Shown here: in pieces, positions 1 to 6,461 of the stretch
How the letters are laid out: each line of letters begins with the position of its first letter
Numbering within the stretch: position 1 is the stretch's first letter
Assembly: GCA_027064005.1 (NCBI GenBank)
Contig: JAMOQM010000085.1
Location: 1-43,661 of the forward strand
Length of the DNA stretch: 43,661 nt
Reading direction: 5' to 3'
Source: Candidatus Cloacimonadota bacterium
GTDB lineage: Bacteria > Cloacimonadota > Cloacimonadia > Cloacimonadales > JAMOQM01
Program-made: the position numbers and the translations under genes
Notes under the pieces: model-generated
What the model was told of the DNA's origin: nothing
The model's input: only the letters and a program-made list of their open reading frames with translations
Database searches by the model: none

Positions 1-112
1 TTTCTTCTAAATATTTTATCACTCCGATGTGTGATAGTCCTTTTGCACCACCACTACCAAGAGCTAAACCTACTTTTTTCTTTTTGAAATGCTTTATTAA
101 TTCATTTTTCAT
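1..112 (-). CDS. patatin-like phospholipase, N-terminal fragment (runs off left edge)
   Basis: Reading leftwards from an ATG at 112 gives about 37 codons before the edge. Residues ~13-36 read as the classic start of a bacterial patatin-like (RssA/YlbK-type) serine hydrolase: VGLALGSGGAKGLSHIGV, with the glycine-rich GSGGAKG oxyanion-hole loop. The GxSxG nucleophile and the Asp of the dyad lie outside the window, so activity cannot be checked. The start overlaps the stop of the upstream lipoprotein gene by 11 bases, which suggests translational coupling and a shared transcript. The family hydrolyses acyl esters of membrane lipids. The family call is confident despite the short fragment; the substrate is unknown. 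Confidence 0.8.
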   Translation of the reverse strand, partial: MKNELIKHFKKKKVGLALGSGGAKGLSHIGVIKYLEE

Positions 113-626
113 ATTTTTTCTCTCCTATAATATTTCCCTCAATATTTTTTACAGTGTATTCAAAATTATCAAAATTGTTTTTTATCCCTGTAAAACTATG
201 ATAATAGACAGGTCTTTCATCATATATATTCGGTAAGTCTCCCGTTTTGAAAATAGAGTGATTACTCTTATCCGAAGCAAAACGAGCAGGCCATCCGATA
301 ACTTTTGCTGAATATGTTTTATAAACAACATAGTTTGTTACTTCATACCACGCGATAATATCTGCAAAAACAACATATTCTTCTCCGAATTTTCCTTGAC
401 CTTTTTCAATGGCATTGTCTATTGCAACTTGAAAATCTATGTTTGGATTAAATTTCAGAAATGAACCGCAGGAATGTTCACCTTCAACTCTCTCCTCAGC
501 ATAAATTAATTCCTTGCCCTGGTCATTGTAACTGTCAGGTACAGAAACAAAATTTTTCTCTGTGCAACCAACAAGAAAAAGAAACGCCAAAATCATAGCG
601 TAAATAATAACTTTGTATATTTTCAT
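102..626 (-). CDS. small lipoprotein of unknown function (174 aa)
   Basis: I place the start at the ATG at 626, because an AAGGAG Shine-Dalgarno lies 5 bases upstream (631-636). A longer reading to 656 would overlap this ribosome site. The protein begins MKIYKVIIYAMILAFLFLVGC: a short basic n-region, a hydrophobic core and an LVGC lipobox, so it should be lipidated on Cys and anchored in the envelope. The mature part (~155 residues) contains a VIGWPARF-like stretch that resembles domains seen in small secreted proteins, but I do not recognise a family. It sits between another lipoprotein and the patatin gene in a tightly packed leftward operon, so a role in envelope lipid or outer-membrane biology is only a contextual guess. 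Confidence 0.75.
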   Translation of the reverse strand: MKIYKVIIYAMILAFLFLVGCTEKNFVSVPDSYNDQGKELIYAEERVEGEHSCGSFLKFNPNIDFQVAIDNAIEKGQGKFGEEYVVFADIIAWYEVTNYVVYKTYSAKVIGWPARFASDKSNHSIFKTGDLPNIYDERPVYYHSFTGIKNNFDNFEYTVKNIEGNIIGEKKYEK

Positions 627-656
627 AATTCTCCTTTTGATTAATATCTTCATCAA

Positions 657-1082
657 TTACGGTAATTGATACAGGTTAGTAATATTGATATTTTCTAAAT
701 CATCCCCTTTGTTGACATGGATCGTTCTTGGAATTGTAAATCCAAGTGTATCCGGATCTCCATAGTAACCAACCCTATCTGTATCCAGATCGAAAATAAT
801 ATTATTGTTGGCATCATCAATTGCTACCACATAGTAATCTCCTGCACTTACTGCAACCATTGTATAATTTCCATTAGAATTCGTTATCATTCCATTTGAA
901 AGCGAAAGACCCTGCGTTATTTCATTCCCAGCTTCTAACAATAGTACATAGGCACCTGAAACAACGTCTCCATCATGGCTTACATTCCCCGAAACAGTTG
1001 TAGTAACTGCTGTCACAACATCATCACAACCGGATATTGTTATAACTATTAAAACAGCAAGTAAAAGCAAATTTCTTTTCAT
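657..1082 (-). CDS. small lipoprotein with carboxypeptidase-regulatory-like beta-sandwich domain (141 aa)
   Basis: An N-terminal lipoprotein signal (MKRNLLLLAVLIVITISGC) ends in an ISGC lipobox at Cys19. The rest is a single CarboxypepD_reg/CNA-B type fold: VSGNVSHDGDVVSGAYVLLLEAG followed by a SNGNYTMVAVSAGDYYVVAIDD segment, the usual strand pattern of these peptidase-like Ig domains. Such modules are structural or binding domains with no catalysis of their own. The start overlaps the stop of the SRPBCC gene by 4 bases (ATGA), so it is translated from the same mRNA. The following lipoprotein begins 30 bases after its stop. A cell-surface or periplasmic accessory role is inferred. Confidence 0.75.
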   Translation of the reverse strand: MKRNLLLLAVLIVITISGCDDVVTAVTTTVSGNVSHDGDVVSGAYVLLLEAGNEITQGLSLSNGMITNSNGNYTMVAVSAGDYYVVAIDDANNNIIFDLDTDRVGYYGDPDTLGFTIPRTIHVNKGDDLENINITNLYQLP

Positions 1083-1720
1083 CTTAATTTCCTTTTTTTG
1101 TATGAACGCTCTGCTCGTTTTTTTATTGCCTTCATATTAATTCTGAGAGGAGATAAGTATAATGAAGATTCCATTTCCGGTTTCTTGTTGATTAAAATTT
1201 TGACAACACCTTTAAAGTTATCTCTATCAATATCCTTTGATCGAAAAAGCACAACATGCTTCCCGCCATCAATTTGAATTAGTTTATACCTCCCTGTCAC
1301 TTTGTTTTTTTTAGTATCAAAAGTCATTAATTCAGGTTTATTTATGATATATTTGGTCGTATATTTAACTGTAGAACCAACACCCATAAATTTGAATTCT
1401 ACGGCAGATTTAACCATCTCGGCATTACCTTGTCTATCAATAATTTTTGAAACCTTTTGCCCCGGAATAAACTCAGGATAACTTTCAAAGTCAGTTATTA
1501 CCTGCCATACATTATCCAATGGTGCATTTATTAGAATTGCATAATCTATATGTTTTATCCTTCCATTTTCTTCCTCAAGAAGAACTAATTCACCTTTGTT
1601 CAGTAATGCCTTTAAAGTTGATTCATCCAATTTTTGTTCTAAAAGATTAGCATAAGCATTATTTGAAATCAGCATAAATAAAAATATGGATAGTATGATT
1701 GTCGATGTTTTTTTTATCAT
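1079..1720 (-). CDS. secreted SRPBCC/START-like lipid-binding protein (213 aa)
   Basis: An N-terminal signal peptide (about residues 1-24, ending NAYA) precedes an SRPBCC (polyketide cyclase/START) domain. The signature is the helix-strand opening AILINAPLDNVWQVITDFESYPEFIP at residues ~61-86, the standard start of coenzyme Q-binding/aromatase-type folds that hold a hydrophobic ligand in a deep cavity. A very basic tail (AERSYKKRKLR) ends the protein. It overlaps the GtrA gene by 4 bases upstream and the carboxypeptidase-regulatory lipoprotein by 4 bases downstream. With a GtrA-type membrane protein and a patatin lipase in the same operon, a lipid-handling role in the periplasm is plausible but unproved. 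Confidence 0.75.
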   Translation of the reverse strand: MIKKTSTIILSIFLFMLISNNAYANLLEQKLDESTLKALLNKGELVLLEEENGRIKHIDYAILINAPLDNVWQVITDFESYPEFIPGQKVSKIIDRQGNAEMVKSAVEFKFMGVGSTVKYTTKYIINKPELMTFDTKKNKVTGRYKLIQIDGGKHVVLFRSKDIDRDNFKGVVKILINKKPEMESSLYLSPLRINMKAIKKRAERSYKKRKLR

Positions 1721-2130
1721 TGTTTTTTACTCCTCTTTACGAATACAAACTTTTCACTTGCAAAAAAACTAAATATTCCCGAAAAACATAATGCCAATAT
1801 GTTACATATAACGACATAAAAATGAAAAAAATGATTGATTGTAATTAGAAATCCTATTTTCAAAATAAGGGAAATTAATAATGTAAGATTATAATGTAGA
1901 AAGCGTTTTAAAAAATCAGATTTTTCATTATGAACTCTATGGTTCCATATCCAGAAATAGCAGATAACATACGTTACAGCAATTCCTAATTCATAGGAGA
2001 TTGCCGGAGATAAAATATATTTTGTAAAATAGGAACGAAAGAAATATGTAGTAAGTACCCATAACACAGAAGTATCAACAACTGCTCCGGCAACTCCTCT
2101 TATTGAAAACTTAATAAAGTTTCGCATCAT
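1717..2130 (-). CDS. GtrA-like four-helix membrane protein (137 aa)
   Basis: The length and four hydrophobic segments (about residues 8-30, 36-58, 77-97 and 103-125) fit the GtrA family (PF04138). Typical landmarks are the opening FIKFSIRGVAGAVVDTSVLW, a central YVICYFWIWNHRVH and the terminal FFASEKFVF. GtrA-like proteins are thought to act with flippases or glycosyltransferases on polyprenyl-linked sugars at the inner membrane. No partner glycosyltransferase is present here. The gene follows the radical SAM gene after 51 bases and overlaps the next gene by 4 bases. The family call is good, the substrate unknown. Confidence 0.85.
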   Translation of the reverse strand: MMRNFIKFSIRGVAGAVVDTSVLWVLTTYFFRSYFTKYILSPAISYELGIAVTYVICYFWIWNHRVHNEKSDFLKRFLHYNLTLLISLILKIGFLITINHFFHFYVVICNILALCFSGIFSFFASEKFVFVKRSKKQ

Positions 2131-2181
2131 ACTAATTCTCTAATACGAACAATAGTTTTTCTTCATTAAACATTATGGTAT

Positions 2182-3645
2182 TCACTTTTTATCCTCTTTT
2201 TTATTGGATTCAAGATATTTTTCTTTCCAGATCGGGTCAAGGAGTTCAGCAAGTTTGTCATCGTATTGGATCATTTTGTTGTAGTAATCCTGGTCATGTA
2301 AACATACTTCTGCTGAAGGATATCCTGGCTTTGCTCCTGTTTTTATGAATAAATCATGTGCCTCTTTGTGATGATCTCGGATGAAGCAGGGTCTTATCTC
2401 GTTTCCCCGTACATCGGGTTTACGCCTGAGGTTATATGACAATTGCCAATCTCGAACTCCTTTGAACAAATCAGAATATAAAGCATCCGTTAGTGTTTTC
2501 CCTTGTTTCTTAAGATCATGGACATTATCCTTCCAGAAGGGAACAAAAACACAAGGATAAATGTTACCTAACCAGTCTATATAGAGATAACCTCCATTGC
2601 GACCACCGGCAATACAGCCGGAAGAGTAAGTTCCGCCATTCCAGAAATCAACCATAAATAAACGATCTTTTCTAACTATTTCTTGTTCTCGAGACCATAT
2701 TTTTGTTCGTAGTTCAGGGGAAACCTGACGATCAACTTCCACACCTCTTCCAATAGGCATATATTGGAAAAGCCATTCATAAATTGCTCCCTGTTCATCG
2801 AAGTAGAATTTTATCATTTCTTTCGAGATAAGAAGTTCTACATTATCAGGTGTGGCGGTTACGGAGATGCCAAACGGGACACCTGCATTCCGAAGATTTT
2901 CAAAGGCAGTAAGAATTTTTTTATAAGTTCCCTTTCCACGACGTGCATCAGTTTCTTTTTCAAAACCTTCAACGGAAATAGCTGTTGTTATATTCCCGAC
3001 TTCTGCTAATTTTTGTGCTTTTTCTTTATCAATGAGTGTACCATTTGTATAGATAAGGAAATATTGCTCGGGATGACGCCTTGCCACCTCAATTATATCT
3101 ATATCTCCGTCTCGCCAGAGAAATGGCTCACCACCGGAAATAACCGTGAACCAGCTTCCCCACTTATCATATTTTTCATTGAGAATTCGTTCTACATCTT
3201 CAAAAGAAAGAGAGGGAAGTCCTTTGGAAACACTTGCAGCATAACAATCTTTACAACGAAGATTACAATTACCACCTGGTGAAAGAGTTATGAATGATGG
3301 TGGTATTGTACCATATTTTTTTTCAAATTTTAACATCTTTTCTTTTCTTTTGTCGCTCTTGGCCAGAAACTCTCTGAGAAACAATTTGGTCATACAATCG
3401 CGTACCGCTGGAGAGCCGTTATCATACGCTTTAAAAGCAGCACGTACAACACTTACTCCTATGTAGAATTTGTCCTCTCGTTGTCGCCGAGGACCAACTT
3501 CTATAGGATCTCCTTTATCCACAAAATGTTTGTATGCTACTTTTTCAAGAGTAGGTAACATTACTTTCCACGCTTTTGTGATTGAACTTAGATTTGCAAT
3601 TTGTTTTGCAATAAATTCACTTGATTTCATTGTGCTTGTTTTCAT
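2182..3645 (-). CDS. radical SAM protein with C-terminal cysteine-rich (SPASM-like) region (487 aa)
   Basis: The radical SAM cluster motif is CNLRCKDC (Cys127, Cys131, Cys134), followed by the SAM-binding SGGEPFLW segment near residue 170. The C-terminal third has further cysteines in SGCIAGG, GNIYPCVFVPF, RPCFIRD and EVCLHDQ contexts, suggesting auxiliary Fe-S binding as in SPASM/Twitch proteins. A ~110-residue helical N-terminal extension precedes the barrel. The ATG at 3645 has an AAGGAGTT Shine-Dalgarno. Substrate and product are not predictable. It lies between a GNAT acyltransferase and the GtrA-SRPBCC-lipoprotein genes, all leftward, so modification of a lipid or envelope component is possible. 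Confidence 0.85.
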   Translation of the reverse strand: MKTSTMKSSEFIAKQIANLSSITKAWKVMLPTLEKVAYKHFVDKGDPIEVGPRRQREDKFYIGVSVVRAAFKAYDNGSPAVRDCMTKLFLREFLAKSDKRKEKMLKFEKKYGTIPPSFITLSPGGNCNLRCKDCYAASVSKGLPSLSFEDVERILNEKYDKWGSWFTVISGGEPFLWRDGDIDIIEVARRHPEQYFLIYTNGTLIDKEKAQKLAEVGNITTAISVEGFEKETDARRGKGTYKKILTAFENLRNAGVPFGISVTATPDNVELLISKEMIKFYFDEQGAIYEWLFQYMPIGRGVEVDRQVSPELRTKIWSREQEIVRKDRLFMVDFWNGGTYSSGCIAGGRNGGYLYIDWLGNIYPCVFVPFWKDNVHDLKKQGKTLTDALYSDLFKGVRDWQLSYNLRRKPDVRGNEIRPCFIRDHHKEAHDLFIKTGAKPGYPSAEVCLHDQDYYNKMIQYDDKLAELLDPIWKEKYLESNKKEDKK

Positions 3646-3680
3646 AATTAACTCCTTATTATTTTAATTTTCCTTATGAA

Positions 3681-4802
3681 TCACAAATGTTTTATAAAAC
3701 ATCTTCTCCTTTTATGCTGTTTTCTATCAAAAAATTTCCATTGTGCTTGCACTTTGCTGTTGGTCTCAAGTTCAGGATTACTTTCCGCCTTCTCGAAATT
3801 ATGATTGACATAGATTTTAATAAGTTCGCGAAAAAGAAGTGAATTTACACCTTTTCCTTGCAAATCAGGACGAACAGCCACGAGATAGAGATCGACCAAA
3901 TTGTTCTTTTTCAAAGCCTTCAATATATGTATAAATCCGAAAGGAAAAAGTTTACCTCTCGCCTTTTGAAAAGATTTTGATAAGGATGGAAATGTTATCC
4001 CAAAAGCAGCTACTTTGTCATTTTCATCGAGGATAATACTGATAAATTCGGGATTGGCAAAACTTATGTATTGTTCGATATAAGATCGAATCTGATTTTC
4101 ACTTAGAGGAACAAATCCATATAAATCTTCATAGGATGTGTTCAATACATGGAACATATCTTCTAAATATGGCTTTATTTCTTTTACCTTAGATGCCCGA
4201 AGTACTCTCAAGTTATTTCTTTTCTGAGCAATTTTTGCTATTCTTTCAATTTTTTCAGGTACTCTCTTAGGTAATATTATTTCATATTCAACCCAATCAA
4301 TATCTTTTGAATATCCACATTTTTCAAGATGTTTGGAGTAATATGGATAATTATAGATTGTAGCAATTGTCCCCAATTCCTCGAATCCTTCTATCAACAT
4401 TCCTTCAGGATCAAGATCGGTAAAACCGAGAGGCCCATGAACTGCTTCCATCCCGTTTTCTTTTGCCCAATTTTCCACTGTATTAATCAAAGCTTTTGAA
4501 ACATCTTCGTCATCAATAAAATCTATCCAGCCAAAACGAACAAATTTATCCTGCCATTTTTCTATGAATCGATGATTGATAATACCGGCAATTCTACCGA
4601 CAATCTTTTTATTTTTATAGGCAAGCCATAATTTAACATCACAAAATTCAAAAGCAGGATTCTTTTCTTTTTGAAATAGACTCATCTCGTCTTTCTTTAA
4701 TTGCGGAATCCAGTAAGTATTTCCTTTATATAGTTTATAAGGGAAATCCACAAATTTTTTTATGTCTTTTTTACTTTTGGCTTCTTTAATTAAAATATTC
4801 AT
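3681..4802 (-). CDS. GNAT-superfamily N-acyltransferase (373 aa)
   Basis: This long GNAT protein is of a type common in Bacteroidota and relatives. The N-terminal half (FVDFPYKLYKGNTYWIPQL, then a GRIAGIINH strand and HGPLGFTDLDPEGMLIEGF) is the family-specific part. The acetyl-CoA-binding strand-loop-helix comes late, LYLVAVRPDLQGKGVNSLLF near residues 297-317, with the QGKGVN pyrophosphate loop. The acyl acceptor is unknown. The start is the ATG at 4802. The 83-base gap to the upstream TetR gene contains a TTCGA-rich stretch that may be its operator. TetR control of this gene and the downstream radical SAM gene is inferred from order only. Confidence 0.8.
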   Translation of the reverse strand: MNILIKEAKSKKDIKKFVDFPYKLYKGNTYWIPQLKKDEMSLFQKEKNPAFEFCDVKLWLAYKNKKIVGRIAGIINHRFIEKWQDKFVRFGWIDFIDDEDVSKALINTVENWAKENGMEAVHGPLGFTDLDPEGMLIEGFEELGTIATIYNYPYYSKHLEKCGYSKDIDWVEYEIILPKRVPEKIERIAKIAQKRNNLRVLRASKVKEIKPYLEDMFHVLNTSYEDLYGFVPLSENQIRSYIEQYISFANPEFISIILDENDKVAAFGITFPSLSKSFQKARGKLFPFGFIHILKALKKNNLVDLYLVAVRPDLQGKGVNSLLFRELIKIYVNHNFEKAESNPELETNSKVQAQWKFFDRKQHKRRRCFIKHL

Positions 4803-4841
4803 TTATTACCACCTTAATATTATTTCTATTCCTTATCATAT

Positions 4842-4872
4842 TTTCGACCACTTTGGTTTTTTATTCGAAATA
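4842..4872. promoter_or_regulatory. possible TetR operator (imperfect inverted TTCGA repeat)
   Basis: Between the TetR gene and the GNAT gene, ATATTTTCGA and TTCGAAATAT form an imperfect inverted repeat spaced by about 15 bases. A related TTCGAACAATTTAGTTC stretch occurs just upstream of the TetR gene itself. TetR proteins usually bind palindromes close to the genes they control, so these are reasonable operator candidates, but the arms are imperfect and AT-rich sequence yields such matches by chance. Confidence 0.25.
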
Positions 4873-4885
4873 TACAAATAAAAAA

Positions 4886-5464
4886 TCACTTTTTTTCTAT
4901 CCCTTTGAAAAGTATTTCTAAGAGCTTATTAATGTTTGATTCAATTTCAGGAACAGAATTATTTATCGACCACGGATATTCCAAACCTTTAAGAGCGGAA
5001 GCAATTGCAAATGAAGTCAATTCAATATCATTTATTTCAAAGATTCCTTTATCTTCTCCATCTTGTAAAATTTCCCGAATAGTAAATAATTCTTCACGGC
5101 TGTTCTTCTCTCTAATTTTTTCAATGAACCCGTAATGCTCCAGATAATCATCTTTAAGTGCACTGTGAATATTAGTAAGATCTTTGAGATATTCCATTTT
5201 CTTAAGAATGTAAATCTTCATTTTCTTTTGAGGAACATCCTCATTAAGAATTGCTTCTCTAATTTTTTCTTTCAAAAATTTGTTTTCATTATCAACTACT
5301 TCTTTAAAAATATCCTCTTTGCTTTTAAAATAATGATACAACGACGCTTTCCCCATTCTAGCGGCTTTCGCAATTTCATCGACGGTTGTTTTTATTAAAC
5401 CGTATTTGGAAAATATTTTTTGAGCAACTTTGACAATAATTTTCTTTTTTTCATCAGCTTTCAA
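4886..5464 (-). CDS. TetR/AcrR family transcriptional regulator (192 aa)
   Basis: The N-terminal DNA-binding domain is clear: KIIVKVAQKIFSKYGLIKTT, VDEIAKAARMGKASLYHYFKSKEDIF (residues ~8-53), then an all-helical ligand-binding domain of ~135 residues. The only codon with a well-spaced ribosome site is a TTG at 5464 (GGAGG at 5470-5474, 5 bases away); an in-frame TTG at 5476 would overlap the Shine-Dalgarno. Non-AUG starts keep repressor levels low, which fits. The HTH sequence KASLYHYFKSKEDIF is close to regulators of fatty-acid or efflux genes, but the ligand is unknown. It probably controls the downstream GNAT/radical SAM genes and itself. Confidence 0.88.
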   Translation of the reverse strand: MKADEKKKIIVKVAQKIFSKYGLIKTTVDEIAKAARMGKASLYHYFKSKEDIFKEVVDNENKFLKEKIREAILNEDVPQKKMKIYILKKMEYLKDLTNIHSALKDDYLEHYGFIEKIREKNSREELFTIREILQDGEDKGIFEINDIELTSFAIASALKGLEYPWSINNSVPEIESNINKLLEILFKGIEKK

Positions 5465-5474
5465 CTCTACCTCC

Positions 5475-5505
5475 AATTTTCGAACAATTTAGTTCTATAG
5501 TCGAT
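5475..5505. promoter_or_regulatory. candidate autoregulatory operator upstream of the TetR gene
   Basis: The sequence CGAACAATTTAGTTC contains GAAC and GTTC arms around a 6-base AT-rich centre, and the stretch is bounded by TCGA on both sides. It lies 15-40 bases before the TTG start, where a repressor would block transcription. The arms are only 4 bp, so this is a suggestion. Confidence 0.2.
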
Positions 5506-5553
5506 AAATATCAGATACTAAATCTCGTCAATTCTTTTTTTCCCGTTTTGCGA

Positions 5554-5603
5554 ATAATGGCCGAGACAGTTCAAAATCCAACTACGTTCTTATCGCCATT
5601 ATT
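5554..5603. repeat. inverted repeat AATAATGGC / GCCATTATT
   Basis: Perfect 9-bp arms at 5554-5562 and 5595-5603 enclose 32 bases. The element sits between the TetR gene and the decayed IS256-type transposase. It may belong to the left boundary of the mobile-element scar or be an independent palindrome. No U-tract follows, so it is not a terminator. Confidence 0.45.
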
Positions 5604-5637
5604 GCCGGTATTAGTTTCAACAAAGTAAAGTGAAAAC

Positions 5638-5690
5638 ATCGCGATAACGTCCCAAAATTTGGTGTAAAAAAATTGGCAAAAAAGCCATTT
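5638..5690 (+). mobile_element. probable left end of the decayed IS256-like element
   Basis: About 75-90 bases ahead of the transposase start is GGTGTAAAAAAATTGGC, followed by AAAAAAGCC and a run of A. GTGTAAA-type ends are usual for IS256-group elements. The matching right end is not present, in keeping with the loss of the 3' half of the element. Confidence 0.3.
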
Positions 5691-5731
5691 GTTAACTCAA
5701 TGTAAAAAAAATAAAAATAACGGAGTTACAA

Positions 5732-6260
5732 ATGGCTAATAAGAAAGAAAACTTAGAAATTAAGGGAAATTTTGTCAAATATAAAATTAGAAGATTTTAT
5801 GAAGACAGTATTGGAAAAAGCTTTAAACGAAATTATTTCGCGAGAATTATCTTTAGAAATCAAAGCAGATAATTACGAACGTAGTGTAGAAAGGACAAAT
5901 TATCGTAACGTTATAGGGTCCCTCAACTAATTACATCTTTGAGTAAATTAGCGATAGAAATCCCGAAAGTTCGCAAAGGTAATTATTATCCAAGTATTTT
6001 GGAAAAGTATCAGCATATTGATAGAGCTTTACTTTAGTTGTCCAGAATCTTATATAAATAGAGTTGCAACAAGAAAAATTAAAAAGTTATTTTCTGATTT
6101 AGAGATATCGGGATAAACCAAAAGTGCGGTAAGTAGAATAATTAAACCGGTAATGAAAACGGCATCACAGCGGTATAATCAAGAACTTAATTCGGAATAT
6201 GTTTATGTTTGGTTAGATGGAATACGAATTATGGATAAGAGCATTCGGGACAGTTTTTGA
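5732..6260 (+). pseudogene. decayed IS256/Mutator-type transposase, N-terminal part only
   Basis: Starting at ATG 5732 (CGGAG at 5721-5725), translation in shifting frames reads as an IS256-family transposase. Recognisable blocks are RELSLEIKADNYERSVERTN, LITSLSKLAIEIPKVRKGNY, SILEKYQHIDRALL, then ESYINRVATRKIKKLFSDLE, KSAVSRIIKPV and EYVYVWLDGIRI, which contains the first catalytic Asp region. At least two frameshifts and in-frame stops (after DRALL and after EISG) separate the blocks, and everything past the first Asp, more than half of the usual ~400 residues, is missing. It cannot be functional. It lies directly against a broken TetR gene, so an old insertion followed by deletion is the simplest history. 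Confidence 0.85.
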
Positions 6261-6261
6261 G

Positions 6262-6383
6262 AAAAGTATGTGGCAACCGGCTTCTTTTGCAATTTCGTTC
6301 ATAGTTGCTTTTTCAAAACCATATTTTTTAAAAATAATGTAACCGGTTTTTCTAAAAAAAATCTTTTTGTCATCTTTTTTCAT
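6262..6383 (-). pseudogene. 5' fragment of a second TetR-family regulator, truncated at the IS scar
   Basis: From an ATG at 6383 the leftward reading is MKKDDKKIFFRKTGYIIFKK followed by YGFEKATMNEIAKEAG, a textbook first helix and start of the HTH of a TetR regulator. Homology stops after about 36 codons, where the sequence runs into the end of the decayed transposase (stop at 6258-6260), so the recognition helix and ligand domain are gone. It is not a copy of the intact TetR at 4886-5464, since the helix sequences differ. Its upstream region (6390-6412) keeps a TGACT...GGTCA pair that might have been its operator. Confidence 0.75.
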
Positions 6384-6428
6384 TTTTTGACCATCTCCGT
6401 CTAAAAGTCAGTTTTATAACAAAATAAA

Positions 6429-6447
6429 AAGGAGGAAAATCCTCCTT
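6429..6447 (-). terminator. rho-independent terminator of the large lipoprotein gene
   Basis: The stem AAGGAGGA / TCCTCCTT with a 3-base loop is followed on the minus strand by TTTATTTT. It lies 15 bases beyond the stop codon at 6462. Confidence 0.85.
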
Positions 6448-6461
6448 AATATTTTATTTAA

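Noticed and set aside
657-2130. GtrA-SRPBCC-lipoprotein genes as a new secretion or toxin system
   Set aside because: No effector, immunity or translocon signature; the set looks like ordinary envelope maintenance genes.
5638-6290. GACAGTT near 5566 and 6249 as IS terminal or target repeats
   Set aside because: The match is 7 bases, in direct orientation, and its flanks do not agree with a TIR or a clean target duplication.
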